Below, piece after piece: positions 48,944 through 58,421 of a stretch of 64,000 bases of DNA. Position numbers and translations under genes: made by a program. The DNA is from Bradyrhizobium sp. G127 (lineage in GTDB: Bacteria; Pseudomonadota; Alphaproteobacteria; Rhizobiales; Xanthobacteraceae), in NCBI RefSeq assembly GCF_021502575.1, contig NZ_JAKFGN010000001.1, positions 124,001 through 188,000 on the forward strand. The letters run 5' to 3'. Every line of letters begins with the position of its first letter. The first letter of the stretch is position 1. The notes beneath the pieces were generated by a model, which was given only the letters and a program-made list of their open reading frames with translations, was not told where the DNA came from and ran no database searches.

Positions 48944-50248
48944 TTATTGAAGCGCTTCGCCGTGCTGGGTAATGTCGAGGCCCTCGACCTCGTGTTCGTG
49001 GGAAACCCGCAAGCCCGCCAGCATGTCCACGATCTTCAGCAGAACGAACGTCATTCCGCCGGTCCAGACGAACACCACGGCGACCCCGTAAGCCTGAGTC
49101 AGCAGCAGCGAGGGATTGCCTTCAATGAGCCCGGCGGTGCCGCCGATGGCGGCCGTGGCGAAGACGCCGGTCAGCAGCGTGCCGAGCAGGCCGCCGACGC
49201 CGTGGATACCGAAGACGTCGAGGGTGTCGTCATAGTTGAAGCGATGCTTGAGACTGGTGCAGGCCCAGAAGCAGATGGCACCCGCGACGCCGCCGATCAC
49301 GATGCCATGCCAGGGCTCCACGAAGCCCGAAGCGGGGGTGATCGTGCCGAGACCAGCCACGGCACCCGAAATCATGCCAAGCACTGAGGGTTTGCGCCGC
49401 GTGATCCATTCGATCGCAGTCCATGTCAGCGCGCCGGCGCATGCCGCCAGATGGGTTGCGAGAATCGCCATCACCGCGCGTGAGCCGGCCTGCAATGCCG
49501 AACCGCCATTGAAACCGAACCAGCCGACCCACAACAGGCCGGTGCCGATCACCGCGAGTGAGAGATCGTGAGGCGACAGGTTTTCCGTGCCATAGCCGCG
49601 GCGCCGTCCCATCACCACCGCGGCCACAAGGCCTGCGGTGCCAGCGCTGAGGTGCACGACGAGACCGCCGGCGAAATCCAGCACGCCGGCTTGCGCCAGA
49701 AAACCGCCGCCCCAGACCCAGTGGGCCAACGGGATGTACACCACCGTGAACCAGCCGATGCAGAACAGCACATAGGATGAAAACCGCATCCGGTCCGCGA
49801 CGGATCCCGCCACCAGCGCTACGGTGATTACCGCGAAGGTCATTTGATAAATCGCGAACAGCGCTTCCGGAATGGTTTTCGCGGCGGAATTGACGCCGTC
49901 CATGGCCATGCCGGACATCAGAATGCGATCCAGTGTTCCGATCCACGCGCCGTCGCCGACGAACACCAGGCTGTAACCGTAGATCACCCAGAGAATGGAA
50001 ATCAGCGCCACCGCGATCAGGCTTTGCGCCATGGTCGCCAGCACGTTCTTCTTGCGCACCATGCCGGCATAGAACAGCGCGAGGCCGGGAATCGTCATCA
50101 TCAGCACGAACGCGGTCGCCGTGATCATCCATGCAGTGTCGGCGGCGTCGATCTTCACTGTGCCGGCGAAAGCAGGCGCTGCAAATGCAAAAATCGCGAC
50201 GAAAGTTGTCGCCGCAAATCGTGCGGCGGCGCGCGGCAACCTCAACAT
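48944..50248 (-). CDS. amtB: Ammonium transporter AmtB (copy 2)
   Basis: A 434-residue ammonium channel with a signal-like leader (MLRLPRAAARFAATTFVAIFAFAAPAFA) and 11 membrane helices. Pore histidines are in FAGGLVVHLSAG and DVFGIHGVGG. It is clearly diverged from copy 1 and lacks the Ala-rich loop insertion, so the duplication is not recent or the copies have different histories. It lies 134 bases after glnK2, the gap containing a palindromic repeat. Confidence 0.97.
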   Translation of the reverse strand: MLRLPRAAARFAATTFVAIFAFAAPAFAGTVKIDAADTAWMITATAFVLMMTIPGLALFYAGMVRKKNVLATMAQSLIAVALISILWVIYGYSLVFVGDGAWIGTLDRILMSGMAMDGVNSAAKTIPEALFAIYQMTFAVITVALVAGSVADRMRFSSYVLFCIGWFTVVYIPLAHWVWGGGFLAQAGVLDFAGGLVVHLSAGTAGLVAAVVMGRRRGYGTENLSPHDLSLAVIGTGLLWVGWFGFNGGSALQAGSRAVMAILATHLAACAGALTWTAIEWITRRKPSVLGMISGAVAGLGTITPASGFVEPWHGIVIGGVAGAICFWACTSLKHRFNYDDTLDVFGIHGVGGLLGTLLTGVFATAAIGGTAGLIEGNPSLLLTQAYGVAVVFVWTGGMTFVLLKIVDMLAGLRVSHEHEVEGLDITQHGEALQ

Positions 50249-50325
50249 CGTAATCCCCCCGGCTAGGAAGACCTCGCGGCGTCTTGCGCGCGCCGCTGCG
50301 GTCGCTTGGTGATGCTTATTTGTTT

Positions 50326-50374
50326 GAGCGTGATCTTATCCAAAAACCGGCTTCCGCTTTTTGGGATCATGCTC
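50326..50374. repeat. RIME-like palindromic repeat between glnK2 and amtB2
   Basis: GAGCGTGATCTTATCCAAAA at 50326 pairs imperfectly with the segment ending GGGATCATGCTC at 50374, around an ACCGG...CCGCT centre. From memory, near-identical palindromes are scattered through intergenic DNA in Rhizobiales. It would form a hairpin in the glnK2-amtB2 transcript and could reduce or process it. Confidence 0.65.
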
Positions 50375-50382
50375 CCAAAATT

Positions 50383-50730
<348 letters not shown>

Positions 50731-50984
50731 TCATCCCTTGAATTCAATGCGACGTCCTCACGCGTCTTTACTCGGACCCATGCTAAATCGCTACCTTTTT
50801 GGGCAAATCGGCAGAAAAATATGCAGTTTGGGCCAAAAAGCATTGCGGCGATGCGCGGTCAGTTTGTAGCATTCGCTTTGCTCGGGGGCCGAGACCGATT
50901 GCATCCGCTTCGTGCCGCAATTCGATGCCGCAAAATGTCTTGCTGCTGGGCCCCGCACATAATTTTCCGCAGTGAGGATATGGC

Positions 50985-51854
50985 ATGTCGGGGCGATCTT
51001 GGTTTGTTGCCGTCGGGGATAAGCAGGAAGGCCCCTATTCCGAGGACGAGTTTCGCGACCTGATTGCACGAGGCGCGGTCAGGGCTGATACATATGTGTG
51101 GGCGGACGGTATGCCCGCTTGGCAGTTCGCCGGCGACGTTCCGGGTCTGCTGTCGTCCGGTCGCACGCCGCCGTCGATCCCGCGGCAGGGCGGCGCCATC
51201 CCCGCGGAGAGCGCGCAGTCGGGTCAGTCGTTTTCCATCGATTTCAGCATCTGGGAGATGACCGGTCGGGCGCTGATCTTTGTGATTGGTTTTCTGCTGG
51301 TCATCCCGGCGCCGTGGGTGGCTGCAAGTTTTTACGGCTGGGTGATCTCGCGCGTCCATGTGCCGGGGCGCGGCCAGCTCGGCTTCACCGGCAAGCCGCT
51401 GGACATCTGGTATGTCTTCGTCGCACTGGCATTGCTGACTTACGTCGGACAGAGCGGCATCGGATACATCGAGCTGCTTGTTTTTCCGCTGCAGGCGTTT
51501 CTGTCCTGGCTTTCGCTTCGATGGGTGATCGCAAACATCAGCGCACAGGGACAACCGCTGGGGCTGAGCTTCACGGGAAATGCCTGGACGTATATTGGCT
51601 GGTATCTGCTGTTCTACCTGTCGATCATCACCATCATCGGATGGGCGTGGGTGATCACGGCCTGGATGCGCTGGCTCTGCGCCAATGTCGAAGGGACGCG
51701 GCGGGCGATTTCGTTCAACGCAACCGGGCTTGAGATGCTGTGGAGAACGCTGGTGTTCTCCATCGCCTGCATCTTCATTATTCCAATCCCGTGGATGATC
51801 CGGTGGTACGGCCAATGGTATATCGCGCAGTTCTCGGCATCAGGCCGGGTATAA
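50985..51854 (+). CDS. GYF_2-domain polytopic membrane protein
   Basis: A 289-residue protein. The N-terminus (about 5-55) is a GYF_2/DUF4339-type domain: WFVAVGDKQEGPYSEDEFRDLIARGAV and YVWADGMPAWQ. After a Pro/Ser linker come about five or six membrane helices from residue 90 on, resembling DUF898-type proteins, with the recurring pattern of aromatic residues and Gly (SFTGNAWTYIGWYLLFYLS). GYF_2 domains are thought to be cytoplasmic protein-interaction modules. Function is unknown; it is divergent from glnK2. Confidence 0.72.
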   Translation: MSGRSWFVAVGDKQEGPYSEDEFRDLIARGAVRADTYVWADGMPAWQFAGDVPGLLSSGRTPPSIPRQGGAIPAESAQSGQSFSIDFSIWEMTGRALIFVIGFLLVIPAPWVAASFYGWVISRVHVPGRGQLGFTGKPLDIWYVFVALALLTYVGQSGIGYIELLVFPLQAFLSWLSLRWVIANISAQGQPLGLSFTGNAWTYIGWYLLFYLSIITIIGWAWVITAWMRWLCANVEGTRRAISFNATGLEMLWRTLVFSIACIFIIPIPWMIRWYGQWYIAQFSASGRV

Positions 51855-51882
51855 GGCGCGACATCGCCATTGCGGAAGCCGC

Positions 51883-52758
51883 CTAAGCCGGCGGCTTTTC
51901 CTTGCGCTCGCGGACCGAGCCTTCCTGCGCGACAGAGGCCACCAGCGTGCCGTCCTGCTTGAAGATCAGGCCTCGCGTCAGGCCGCGCCCGCCCTGCGCA
52001 CTCGGCGAGTCCTGGCTGTAGAGCAGCCATTCGTCGGCGCGAAACGGCCGGTGAAACCACATCGCATGATCGAGGCTGGCGGGCATCATGCGCTGGTCGA
52101 ACAATGTGCGTCCGTAGCGCGCCATCACTGCATCGAGCAGTGAGAAGTCCGACGCATAGGCCAACGCGCACATGTGCAGCGCCGGATCTTCTGGCAGTTT
52201 CGCGACGGTACGAATCCAGACATGGATGCGGCCGTCCTCGATCTTCTGGCCGAAGTAGCGGCCGAGTTCGACCGGGCGCAATTCGATCGGCCGATCGGAT
52301 TCATAATAGCGGCGGATGAATTCCGGCATCTCCTTGAAGATCGGCTGCTTGGAGACCTCTTCGGCCGTCAGCTTTTCGGGTGGTGGGACATCCGGCATTT
52401 TCTCCTGATGGTTGAAGGAGCCTTCTTCCTCGGCGTGGAACGACACCATGATGGAGAAGATCGCGTGGCCGTGCTGGATCGCGGTTACGCGCCGTGTCGA
52501 ATAGCTCTTGCCGTCGCGCAGCCGCTCGACCTCGTAGACGATCGGAATCTGCGGATCGCCTGGCAGGATGAAATAGCAGTGCAGCGAATGCGGCAGGCGG
52601 CCTTCGACCGTGCGGCACGCCGCCACCATCGCCTGTCCGATCACCTGTCCGCCGAACACCCGCTGCCAGCGCGTTTTCGGGCTGGTGCCGCGGAACAGGT
52701 TCACTTCGAGTTGTTCGATATCGAGGATCGAGAGCAGATCAATGAGGCTTTTCGACAT
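51883..52758 (-). CDS. tesB: Acyl-CoA thioesterase II
   Basis: A 291-residue double-hotdog thioesterase that hydrolyses acyl-CoA to free acid and CoA. It has the N-terminal hotdog with FRGTSPKTRWQRVFGGQVIGQAMVAA and the C-terminal hotdog with ALAYASDFSLLDAVM and SLDHAMWFHRPFRADEWLLYSQDSP, the region of the catalytic Asp/Ser/Gln set. Length matches E. coli TesB. It is divergent from the UbiH-type gene across 193 bases. Confidence 0.95.
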   Translation of the reverse strand: MSKSLIDLLSILDIEQLEVNLFRGTSPKTRWQRVFGGQVIGQAMVAACRTVEGRLPHSLHCYFILPGDPQIPIVYEVERLRDGKSYSTRRVTAIQHGHAIFSIMVSFHAEEEGSFNHQEKMPDVPPPEKLTAEEVSKQPIFKEMPEFIRRYYESDRPIELRPVELGRYFGQKIEDGRIHVWIRTVAKLPEDPALHMCALAYASDFSLLDAVMARYGRTLFDQRMMPASLDHAMWFHRPFRADEWLLYSQDSPSAQGGRGLTRGLIFKQDGTLVASVAQEGSVRERKEKPPA

Positions 52759-52951
52759 TCACGATGTTCCGATCTTCGTCATGCAGAGAGGACAAGGCGA
52801 TTTCCGGCGGCCGGCAAACCCTGATAAACAGCGTGGGCCCATCTTCGGACCCATTCATAAGGCATATTTCCCTTATGGCCGGGTCTGAGGCAAGGGCGGC
52901 CGTGAAATACGCGCCATACGCATAATATGTCTTGAGAAACATCGGGGTCTC

Positions 52952-54172
52952 ATGTCGTCACAGCGAAGCATCGTGATCGGGGGAGGCGCCTTCGCCGGGT
53001 TGGGACTGGCGCTGGCGCTGCGACAGGGTCTCGGCCCGGATATTCCGATCGTCGTTGCCGATCCGGCATTTGCCATGCGGCCGAGCCGCGATCCGCGTGC
53101 GTCCGCTATTGTCGCCGCCTGCCGCCGATTGTTCGAGGCGGTCGGCGTCTGGGGCGAAGTGGCGGATACCGCGCAACCCATTCTCGACATGGTGGTGACC
53201 GACTCCCGGCTTGAGGATGCGGTGCGTCCGACATTCCTGACCTTTTCGGGCGAGGTCGAGCCCGGCGAGCCGTTCGCCCACATGGTCGAAAACCGGCTTC
53301 TGATCGATGCGCTGACGGCGCGTGCGGAAGCCGAAGGCATCGAGCTCACTGCAGTGGCGGTGTCCACTTACGACTCGAATCCGGACGGCACGCGCGTGAC
53401 GCTGAGCGACGGCCGCGTCATCGATGCGAGTCTGCTGGTCGCCGCTGACGGTGCCAGGTCGAAGCTGCGGGAGCGCGCCGGGATTGCGACCCATGGCTGG
53501 GACTACGATCAGTCGGGCATTGTCGTCACCGTTGGGCATGAGCGCGATCATCGAGGCCGCGCCGAGGAACATTTCCTACCGGCGGGGCCGTTCGCGATCC
53601 TGCCGCTGAAGGGCAACCGCTCGTCGCTGGTCTGGACCGAGAGCCGGCGTGAGGCCGCGCGCATCGTCGTTCTGCCCGCCGATGAATTCCAGGCCGAACT
53701 GGAAACACGATTCGGACTTCATCTCGGCGAGGTGAAGGCGCTCGACAAGCCGCGCGCATTTCCGCTCGGATACTTTGTGGCGCGCTCGTTCATCGCGGAG
53801 CGCCTCGCGCTGGTCGGCGACGCCGCCCATGTGATTCATCCGATCGCGGGACAGGGGCTCAATATGGGCCTCAAAGACGCGGCGGCGCTGGCGGAAGTGA
53901 TCGTGGACGCGGCACGGCTCGGCATCGATCCGGGGCAGGCCGACGTACTGGAGCGCTATCAGCGCTGGCGGCGGTTCGACACGGTGGCGATGGGCGTCGC
54001 CACCAATTCGCTCAACCTGTTGTTCTCGAACAAATCGACCTTGCTGCGCACGGTGCGTGACATCGGGCTGGGACTGGTCGATCGTATGCCGCCGCTGAAA
54101 AGCGCCTTCATTCGTCAGGCGGCAGGATTATCCGGCGAGATGCCGCGGCTGCTCAAGGGCGAAGCGCTCTAG
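52952..54172 (+). CDS. UbiH/UbiL-type ubiquinone biosynthesis hydroxylase
   Basis: A 406-residue FAD monooxygenase of the UbiH/UbiF/COQ6 family. Motifs are IGGGAFAGLGLALAL at the N-terminus (FAD), LLVAADGARSKLRE (DG motif) and LVGDAAHVIHPIAGQGLNMGLKDA (second FAD motif). Alphaproteobacteria often use one broad-specificity hydroxylase (UbiL) for two ring positions; which position is used here cannot be seen. It meets the HAD gene tail to tail with overlapping stops through CTAG. Confidence 0.92.
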   Translation: MSSQRSIVIGGGAFAGLGLALALRQGLGPDIPIVVADPAFAMRPSRDPRASAIVAACRRLFEAVGVWGEVADTAQPILDMVVTDSRLEDAVRPTFLTFSGEVEPGEPFAHMVENRLLIDALTARAEAEGIELTAVAVSTYDSNPDGTRVTLSDGRVIDASLLVAADGARSKLRERAGIATHGWDYDQSGIVVTVGHERDHRGRAEEHFLPAGPFAILPLKGNRSSLVWTESRREAARIVVLPADEFQAELETRFGLHLGEVKALDKPRAFPLGYFVARSFIAERLALVGDAAHVIHPIAGQGLNMGLKDAAALAEVIVDAARLGIDPGQADVLERYQRWRRFDTVAMGVATNSLNLLFSNKSTLLRTVRDIGLGLVDRMPPLKSAFIRQAAGLSGEMPRLLKGEAL

Positions 54173-54801
54173 GTATGCAGTAGCTTTATCGCGATGTCGG
54201 CGGGCGTTTCGAACATCAGCGCCGGTGATGTCGCGCCAAGTGCTTCGCGTGTGGCATGGCCCCACGCCACGGCGCCAAAGTGTGCGCCGGCTTTCGCCGC
54301 AGCCTCGGCATCGCGAATTTCATCACCGATACACAGCGTGTCTTCGGGCTTGACGTTCAGTTTCCGCATCACGCGGGTGAACAGGGCGGATTTGCCGAAC
54401 AGCGACGCGCCGCAGCCGAACGCCGCAAATAATCGCTCCGCGTCGCCCAGCGACCTGCGCACATTCGACTCGGAATCGGATGTTACGATCGCAAGAAGAA
54501 TTTTTGCGGCGTGGAGCCGCTCGAGCATGCCGATCGAACCGGGAAACAGCGGAATATCACCGAGGTTCTCTGACTTCAGCCTGCGCATGTCGCGCGAAAT
54601 CCAAGGAAGCCGCCACTTCGGAATTTCCAGATGCTTGATGATGTCGCGCGACGTCTTTCCCCGCAGCATCTCGGCAGCGTCATCGTCGATGCGCTTGAAG
54701 CGGTGTTTGTCGGCGATCGAATTCACCACGCTGCGAAACCACGGCAGGCTGTCGGACAGCGTGCCGTCGAAGTCGAAGATCGCGAGCTTGTAGGGCATCA
54801 T
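54169..54801 (-). CDS. HAD-family phosphatase (Gph-like)
   Basis: A 210-residue HAD hydrolase with catalytic D10 and D12 in AIFDFDGTLSDS, Thr in LLAIVTSDSESNV, Lys in LFGKSALFTRV and the acidic pair in TLCIGDEIRDAEAA. The helical cap is of the phosphoglycolate-phosphatase type, so a small phosphate ester is the likely substrate. One of two adjacent ATG codons (54801 or 54798) is the start. Upstream in-frame codons overlap the Trm112-like gene. Confidence 0.88.
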   Translation of the reverse strand: MMPYKLAIFDFDGTLSDSLPWFRSVVNSIADKHRFKRIDDDAAEMLRGKTSRDIIKHLEIPKWRLPWISRDMRRLKSENLGDIPLFPGSIGMLERLHAAKILLAIVTSDSESNVRRSLGDAERLFAAFGCGASLFGKSALFTRVMRKLNVKPEDTLCIGDEIRDAEAAAKAGAHFGAVAWGHATREALGATSPALMFETPADIAIKLLHT

Positions 54802-54827
54802 CGCGGGAAGGACCGGCCGCGCCGGTC

Positions 54828-55025
54828 TCAATCAATTCGGCGCGCTTCTTCCGGCAGCATGATCGGAATGCCGTCGCGGATCGGATAGGCGAGCTTGGCC
54901 GAGCGCGAGATCAGTTCCTGCCGCGCGCTGTCGAATTCCAGCGGGCCCTTGGTTTGCGGGCACACTAGAATCTCCAGAAGTTTCGGATCGACGCTGCTTT
55001 CGGGCCGGTCGTTCGGCGAGGTCAT
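54828..55025 (-). CDS. Trm112-like (UPF0434) protein
   Basis: A 65-residue protein with the core [21 protein letters not shown] and [17 protein letters not shown]. It matches the UPF0434/YcaR family, related to Trm112, which activates methyltransferases in eukaryotes. Only one cysteine of the usual zinc ribbon remains, so metal binding is probably lost, as in most bacterial members. It is 26 bases upstream of the HAD gene on the same strand. Confidence 0.9.
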   Translation of the reverse strand: MTSPNDRPESSVDPKLLEILVCPQTKGPLEFDSARQELISRSAKLAYPIRDGIPIMLPEEARRID

Positions 55026-55105
55026 TTCACTTCAGCTCCGCTGGATCTTTATTGCCGGGTCATAGCACGGCGCGGACAAAACAAAAACCGTCGGGATTTC
55101 GCAAT

Positions 55106-55780
55106 CTATTGCAGAGGCGGATCGCCGCTGGTGCGTTTCTTGGCGAGATCCATTTCGGTGACCGCAATCAGGATTTCGGCGCGGGTCTTGAGGTTCGGCG
55201 CTTCCAGCAGCGCCTGCTTTTCCGCCGGTCCGTAGGGCGACATCATCGCCAGTGCGTTGACGAGGGCTTCGTTGGGCGCGCTCTCGATGCCGTCCCAGTC
55301 GACCTTGAGCTGATTGATCTTGAGAAACTGCGTGAGTGCCCGGAGCAGCGCGGGGCGATCCACGTCTTCCTCGCCCTTGCGCGCAGTGAAGTCGTCGATG
55401 AAGGCGGAGTAGTCCACGCGGCACTGGCGATAGGGCGTCAGAACCGTCTGCTCCTCAGCCACCTTGAACCGCGCGACACCGGTCAGTTCGAGAATGTAAC
55501 GACCGTCACCGGATTCAGCGAGCTGGGTGATGCGGCCGACGCACCCGACCTTGAACAAGGTCGGCCGTTCGTTGCTGTGGGAGTGGGTGACATCGGGCTG
55601 GATCATGCCAATCAGGCGGTGGCCGTCACGCAGCGCGTCGTCCACCATCTGGAGATAGCGCGGCTCGAAAATATTGAGCGGCATCTGTCCGCGCGGCAGC
55701 AGCAGCGCGCCGGGCAGCGGAAATATCGGGATCACTTTCGGCAGATCGGCCGGACCTTTGTACTCGGCATTGATCGGCAT
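55106..55780 (-). CDS. Lon substrate-binding (LON N-terminal) domain protein
   Basis: A 224-residue stand-alone copy of the N-terminal domain of Lon protease, without ATPase or protease parts. Seen are the FPLPGALLLPRGQMPLNIFEPRY start block, GHRLIGMIQPD, and the helical second half. Stand-alone forms are conserved in alphaproteobacteria; they may deliver substrates or act as adaptors, but I know of no demonstrated role. It follows the thioredoxin gene by 40 bases on the same strand, so the two are likely co-transcribed. Confidence 0.92.
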   Translation of the reverse strand: MPINAEYKGPADLPKVIPIFPLPGALLLPRGQMPLNIFEPRYLQMVDDALRDGHRLIGMIQPDVTHSHSNERPTLFKVGCVGRITQLAESGDGRYILELTGVARFKVAEEQTVLTPYRQCRVDYSAFIDDFTARKGEEDVDRPALLRALTQFLKINQLKVDWDGIESAPNEALVNALAMMSPYGPAEKQALLEAPNLKTRAEILIAVTEMDLAKKRTSGDPPLQ

Positions 55781-55820
55781 CGGCTTCCCTCACTTCCGGC
55801 GTACGGCTTCGGACAAACCT

Positions 55821-56741
55821 TCAGGAGAAAAGGATCGTGGACAGACGCTTGCGGCCCTCAAGGGTGGCGTCGTCGTTCGGTCCCCATGCCTCGAAGAACT
55901 GCACGAGCTTCTTGCGCGCGCCATCGTCATCCCACTTACGATCGCGCTTGACGATTTCCATCAGATGGCCGGCCGCCTCGGTGCGCTTGCCATTCGCGTT
56001 GAGCGCGACCGCAAGATCGAAGCGCGCCTGGTGATCCAGGGGATTGGCCGCGACCTTCTGTTCGAGTTCGGTGACCGGGCCGACGGCTTTCGCCTGCTCG
56101 GCGAGATCGAGCATGGTCTGCACCGCAGAGACAGCCGCATCGCTGCGCTTGGACTCTGGTACCATGGCCAGCGTCTGCTTGGCCTGCTCCAGTGCACCGG
56201 TAGCGACATAGCACCGCGCGAGCCCGGCCAGCGCCGCCAGGTTGGTGGTGTCGATGGAAAGCACTTCGGCATAGATCGACGCGGCCGTTGCCGGATCGCC
56301 CGCTGCTATCGCGGCGTCGGCCTCGTTGAGGATTTCTGTCACATCGCCTTCCGGCGACGGCATGCCCTGCGTGAGTTTGTCGATAAAGGCGGTGACCTGG
56401 CTTTCAGGCACCGCGCCCATGAAACCGTCGGCAGGCTGGCCGTTGACGAAGGCGATCACGGCCGGAATCGACTGGATGCCCATCTGTCCCGGAATTGCCG
56501 GATGGTCATCGATGTTCATCTTGACCAGCTTGACCTTGCCCTTCGCGGCCCGGACCGCCTTTTCGAGGCTGGGCGTGAGCTGTTTGCAGGGGCCGCACCA
56601 TGGCGCCCAGAAGTCGATCAGCACCGGCTGCCGCTTCGATTCCTCGATAACGTCCTTCACGAACGTCTGGGTGGTGGTGTCCTTGATCAGGTCGGGCGGC
56701 GTCGTTGCCGCGGGTCCGCTGCCTTGCTCGACTATGGTCAC
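55821..56741 (-). CDS. cnoX: CnoX-like chaperedoxin (thioredoxin plus TPR)
   Basis: A 306-residue protein: an N-terminal thioredoxin domain with active site WCGPC at 48-52 and a C-terminal TPR-like region from about 125 (EADAAIAAGDPATAASIYAEVL repeats). This is the CnoX/YbbN type, a holdase that protects substrates under oxidative stress and passes them to GroEL/DnaK; forms with WCGPC, as here, are also active thiol reductases. GTG 56741 is preferred because GAGG stands just upstream and an ATG 201 bases further up would add unconserved residues. Confidence 0.9.
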   Translation of the reverse strand: MTIVEQGSGPAATTPPDLIKDTTTQTFVKDVIEESKRQPVLIDFWAPWCGPCKQLTPSLEKAVRAAKGKVKLVKMNIDDHPAIPGQMGIQSIPAVIAFVNGQPADGFMGAVPESQVTAFIDKLTQGMPSPEGDVTEILNEADAAIAAGDPATAASIYAEVLSIDTTNLAALAGLARCYVATGALEQAKQTLAMVPESKRSDAAVSAVQTMLDLAEQAKAVGPVTELEQKVAANPLDHQARFDLAVALNANGKRTEAAGHLMEIVKRDRKWDDDGARKKLVQFFEAWGPNDDATLEGRKRLSTILFS

Positions 56742-56988
56742 GTGATCCTCGCCTGCCGTATTATTTGGTGAAATTGAGCCGCTTCTAGCATAGCCAGAGC
56801 TATAAATGGCGGTCCTTCGGCCGATTTTCAATCGTCGGGATGCCCTAAAGACCTTTGGAAACATCGCTTTGACCACGAATCCATGGAACTGGTCCCGAAA
56901 TGAAGGATTCCCCCTGTTGCATTGCATGTCCGCTTTTGGCATAGGAAGGCCCGGCGGCGGCGCTTGCGCCCCGCCAATTCTCTGCGAT

Positions 56989-57063
<75 letters not shown>

Positions 57064-57109
57064 GAAAATTCTTGGCCACGCACGATCCCCGGATCGTTGC
57101 GTTCGAATG

Positions 57110-57134
57110 ACAAGCCGCCGCAAGGCGGCTTTGT
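57110..57134 (+). terminator. Terminator of tRNA-Gly
   Basis: AAGCCGCC (57112-57119), loop GCAA, GGCGGCTT (57124-57131), then TGTCGTTTGT. It lies 48 bases after the tRNA and fits an intrinsic terminator. Confidence 0.65.
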
Positions 57135-57297
57135 CGTTTGTACTTTGTTGCTTGCCCCATGCGCGCGCCTGCCGAATACCCGCCTCACGTAGCCGTGGCT
57201 ATCCAGAGCCGCGGAAGCTGCCTAGCATCGTCATCGGCCCAGACTGAACGGACGATCCGGTCTGGGAATAAAAAGCAAACGTCCGCGGGAGAACGAG

Positions 57298-58353
57298 ATG
57301 ACAACCAGACTTTCCTGGATGGTAGTGACGTGCCTTGCCGGTGCGATCTTTGCCAGCGCTGGCGCGCAGGCCAAGGACCTCAAGCTGACGACGACGGACA
57401 CCATGATTCCGACCGGCGAGGCCGGCATTCAACTGTTCGTGCGCAACAAGCATCCGGTCGGCCAGACAAAATTTACCGCCGACAAGATCCTGCTCTACGT
57501 CCACGGCGCGACCTATCCGTCGGAAACCGCCTTCGACCTGCCGATCGGCGGCAAGTCGATGATGGATCTGATCGCGGCGCGGGGCTACGACGTCTATCTT
57601 GTAGATGTGCGCGGTTATGGCCGCTCGTCCCGGCCGCCTGAAATGAGCCAGCCGCCGGCGGCCAACAAGCCGATCGTCCAGACCCGCGTCGCCGCGAAGG
57701 ATTTCGGAACTGCGGTCGATTACATCCTCAAGAAGCGCGGCGTTTCCAAGATCAACGTGATGGGCTGGTCGTGGGGCACCTCGACCGTCGGTCTCTACAC
57801 CAGCGAGAACAACGCCAAGGTGAACCGTCTCGTGCTCTACGCGCCGCAGTGGATTCGCACCGAGCCGCCGCCGGCCAATCCGCCGCAGCTTGGCGCGTAC
57901 CGGCTCGTCTCGAAGGATTCCGCCAAGGAGCGCTGGCTGAAAGGCGTGCCGGAGGACAAGAAGGCCGATCTTATTCCGGCCGGCGTATTCGATGCATGGG
58001 CCGACGCGACCTGGGCGACCGATCCGGATTCGGTGACGAAGAACCCCGGCATGCTGCGCGCGCCGAACGGCGTGGTCGAAGACACGCAGCTTTACTGGGG
58101 CGCAGGCAAGGCGCTCTATGATCCGGGCAAGATCACCGTGCCGACATTCGTCCTGCATGCCGAATGGGACGCCGACCTGCCGAGCTACCTGGCGCAGAAC
58201 TACGTCAAGCAGCTGAAGAACGCGCCCTACTGGCGCATGGTGGAGATCAGCGAAGGCACCCATACGGTGATGATGGAAAAGAACCGCATGCAGTTTTTTC
58301 GCGAACTGATGAACTTCCTCTCCGAGGAAAAACCGCTGGCCTTGAACGACTGA
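57298..58353 (+). CDS. Secreted alpha/beta hydrolase
   Basis: A 351-residue protein with a signal peptide (MTTRLSWMVVTCLAGAIFAS, cleavage near AQA at 23-25) and an alpha/beta-hydrolase fold. The oxyanion region is LYVHGATYPS, the nucleophile elbow GWSWG holds S158, and the acid and His lie near 293 (WDADLP) and 328 (EGTHTVMME). It is predicted periplasmic and probably an esterase or lipase; the substrate is unknown. An intrinsic-type hairpin follows. It faces a panE-like gene. Confidence 0.85.
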   Translation: MTTRLSWMVVTCLAGAIFASAGAQAKDLKLTTTDTMIPTGEAGIQLFVRNKHPVGQTKFTADKILLYVHGATYPSETAFDLPIGGKSMMDLIAARGYDVYLVDVRGYGRSSRPPEMSQPPAANKPIVQTRVAAKDFGTAVDYILKKRGVSKINVMGWSWGTSTVGLYTSENNAKVNRLVLYAPQWIRTEPPPANPPQLGAYRLVSKDSAKERWLKGVPEDKKADLIPAGVFDAWADATWATDPDSVTKNPGMLRAPNGVVEDTQLYWGAGKALYDPGKITVPTFVLHAEWDADLPSYLAQNYVKQLKNAPYWRMVEISEGTHTVMMEKNRMQFFRELMNFLSEEKPLALND

Positions 58354-58375
58354 GCGTTGGTCAAACCAAAAAACA

Positions 58376-58401
58376 AAAAGCCGGGCTTCGACCCGGCTTT
58401 T
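58376..58401. terminator. Bidirectional terminator
   Basis: AAAAGCCGGG (58376-58385) and CCCGGCTTTT (58392-58401) form a perfect 10-bp stem with a six-base loop, A-rich on the left and T-rich on the right. It sits between the convergent hydrolase and panE-like genes, serving both. Confidence 0.85.
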
Positions 58402-58421
58402 GCATGTTAGCTGCGCTTGCC

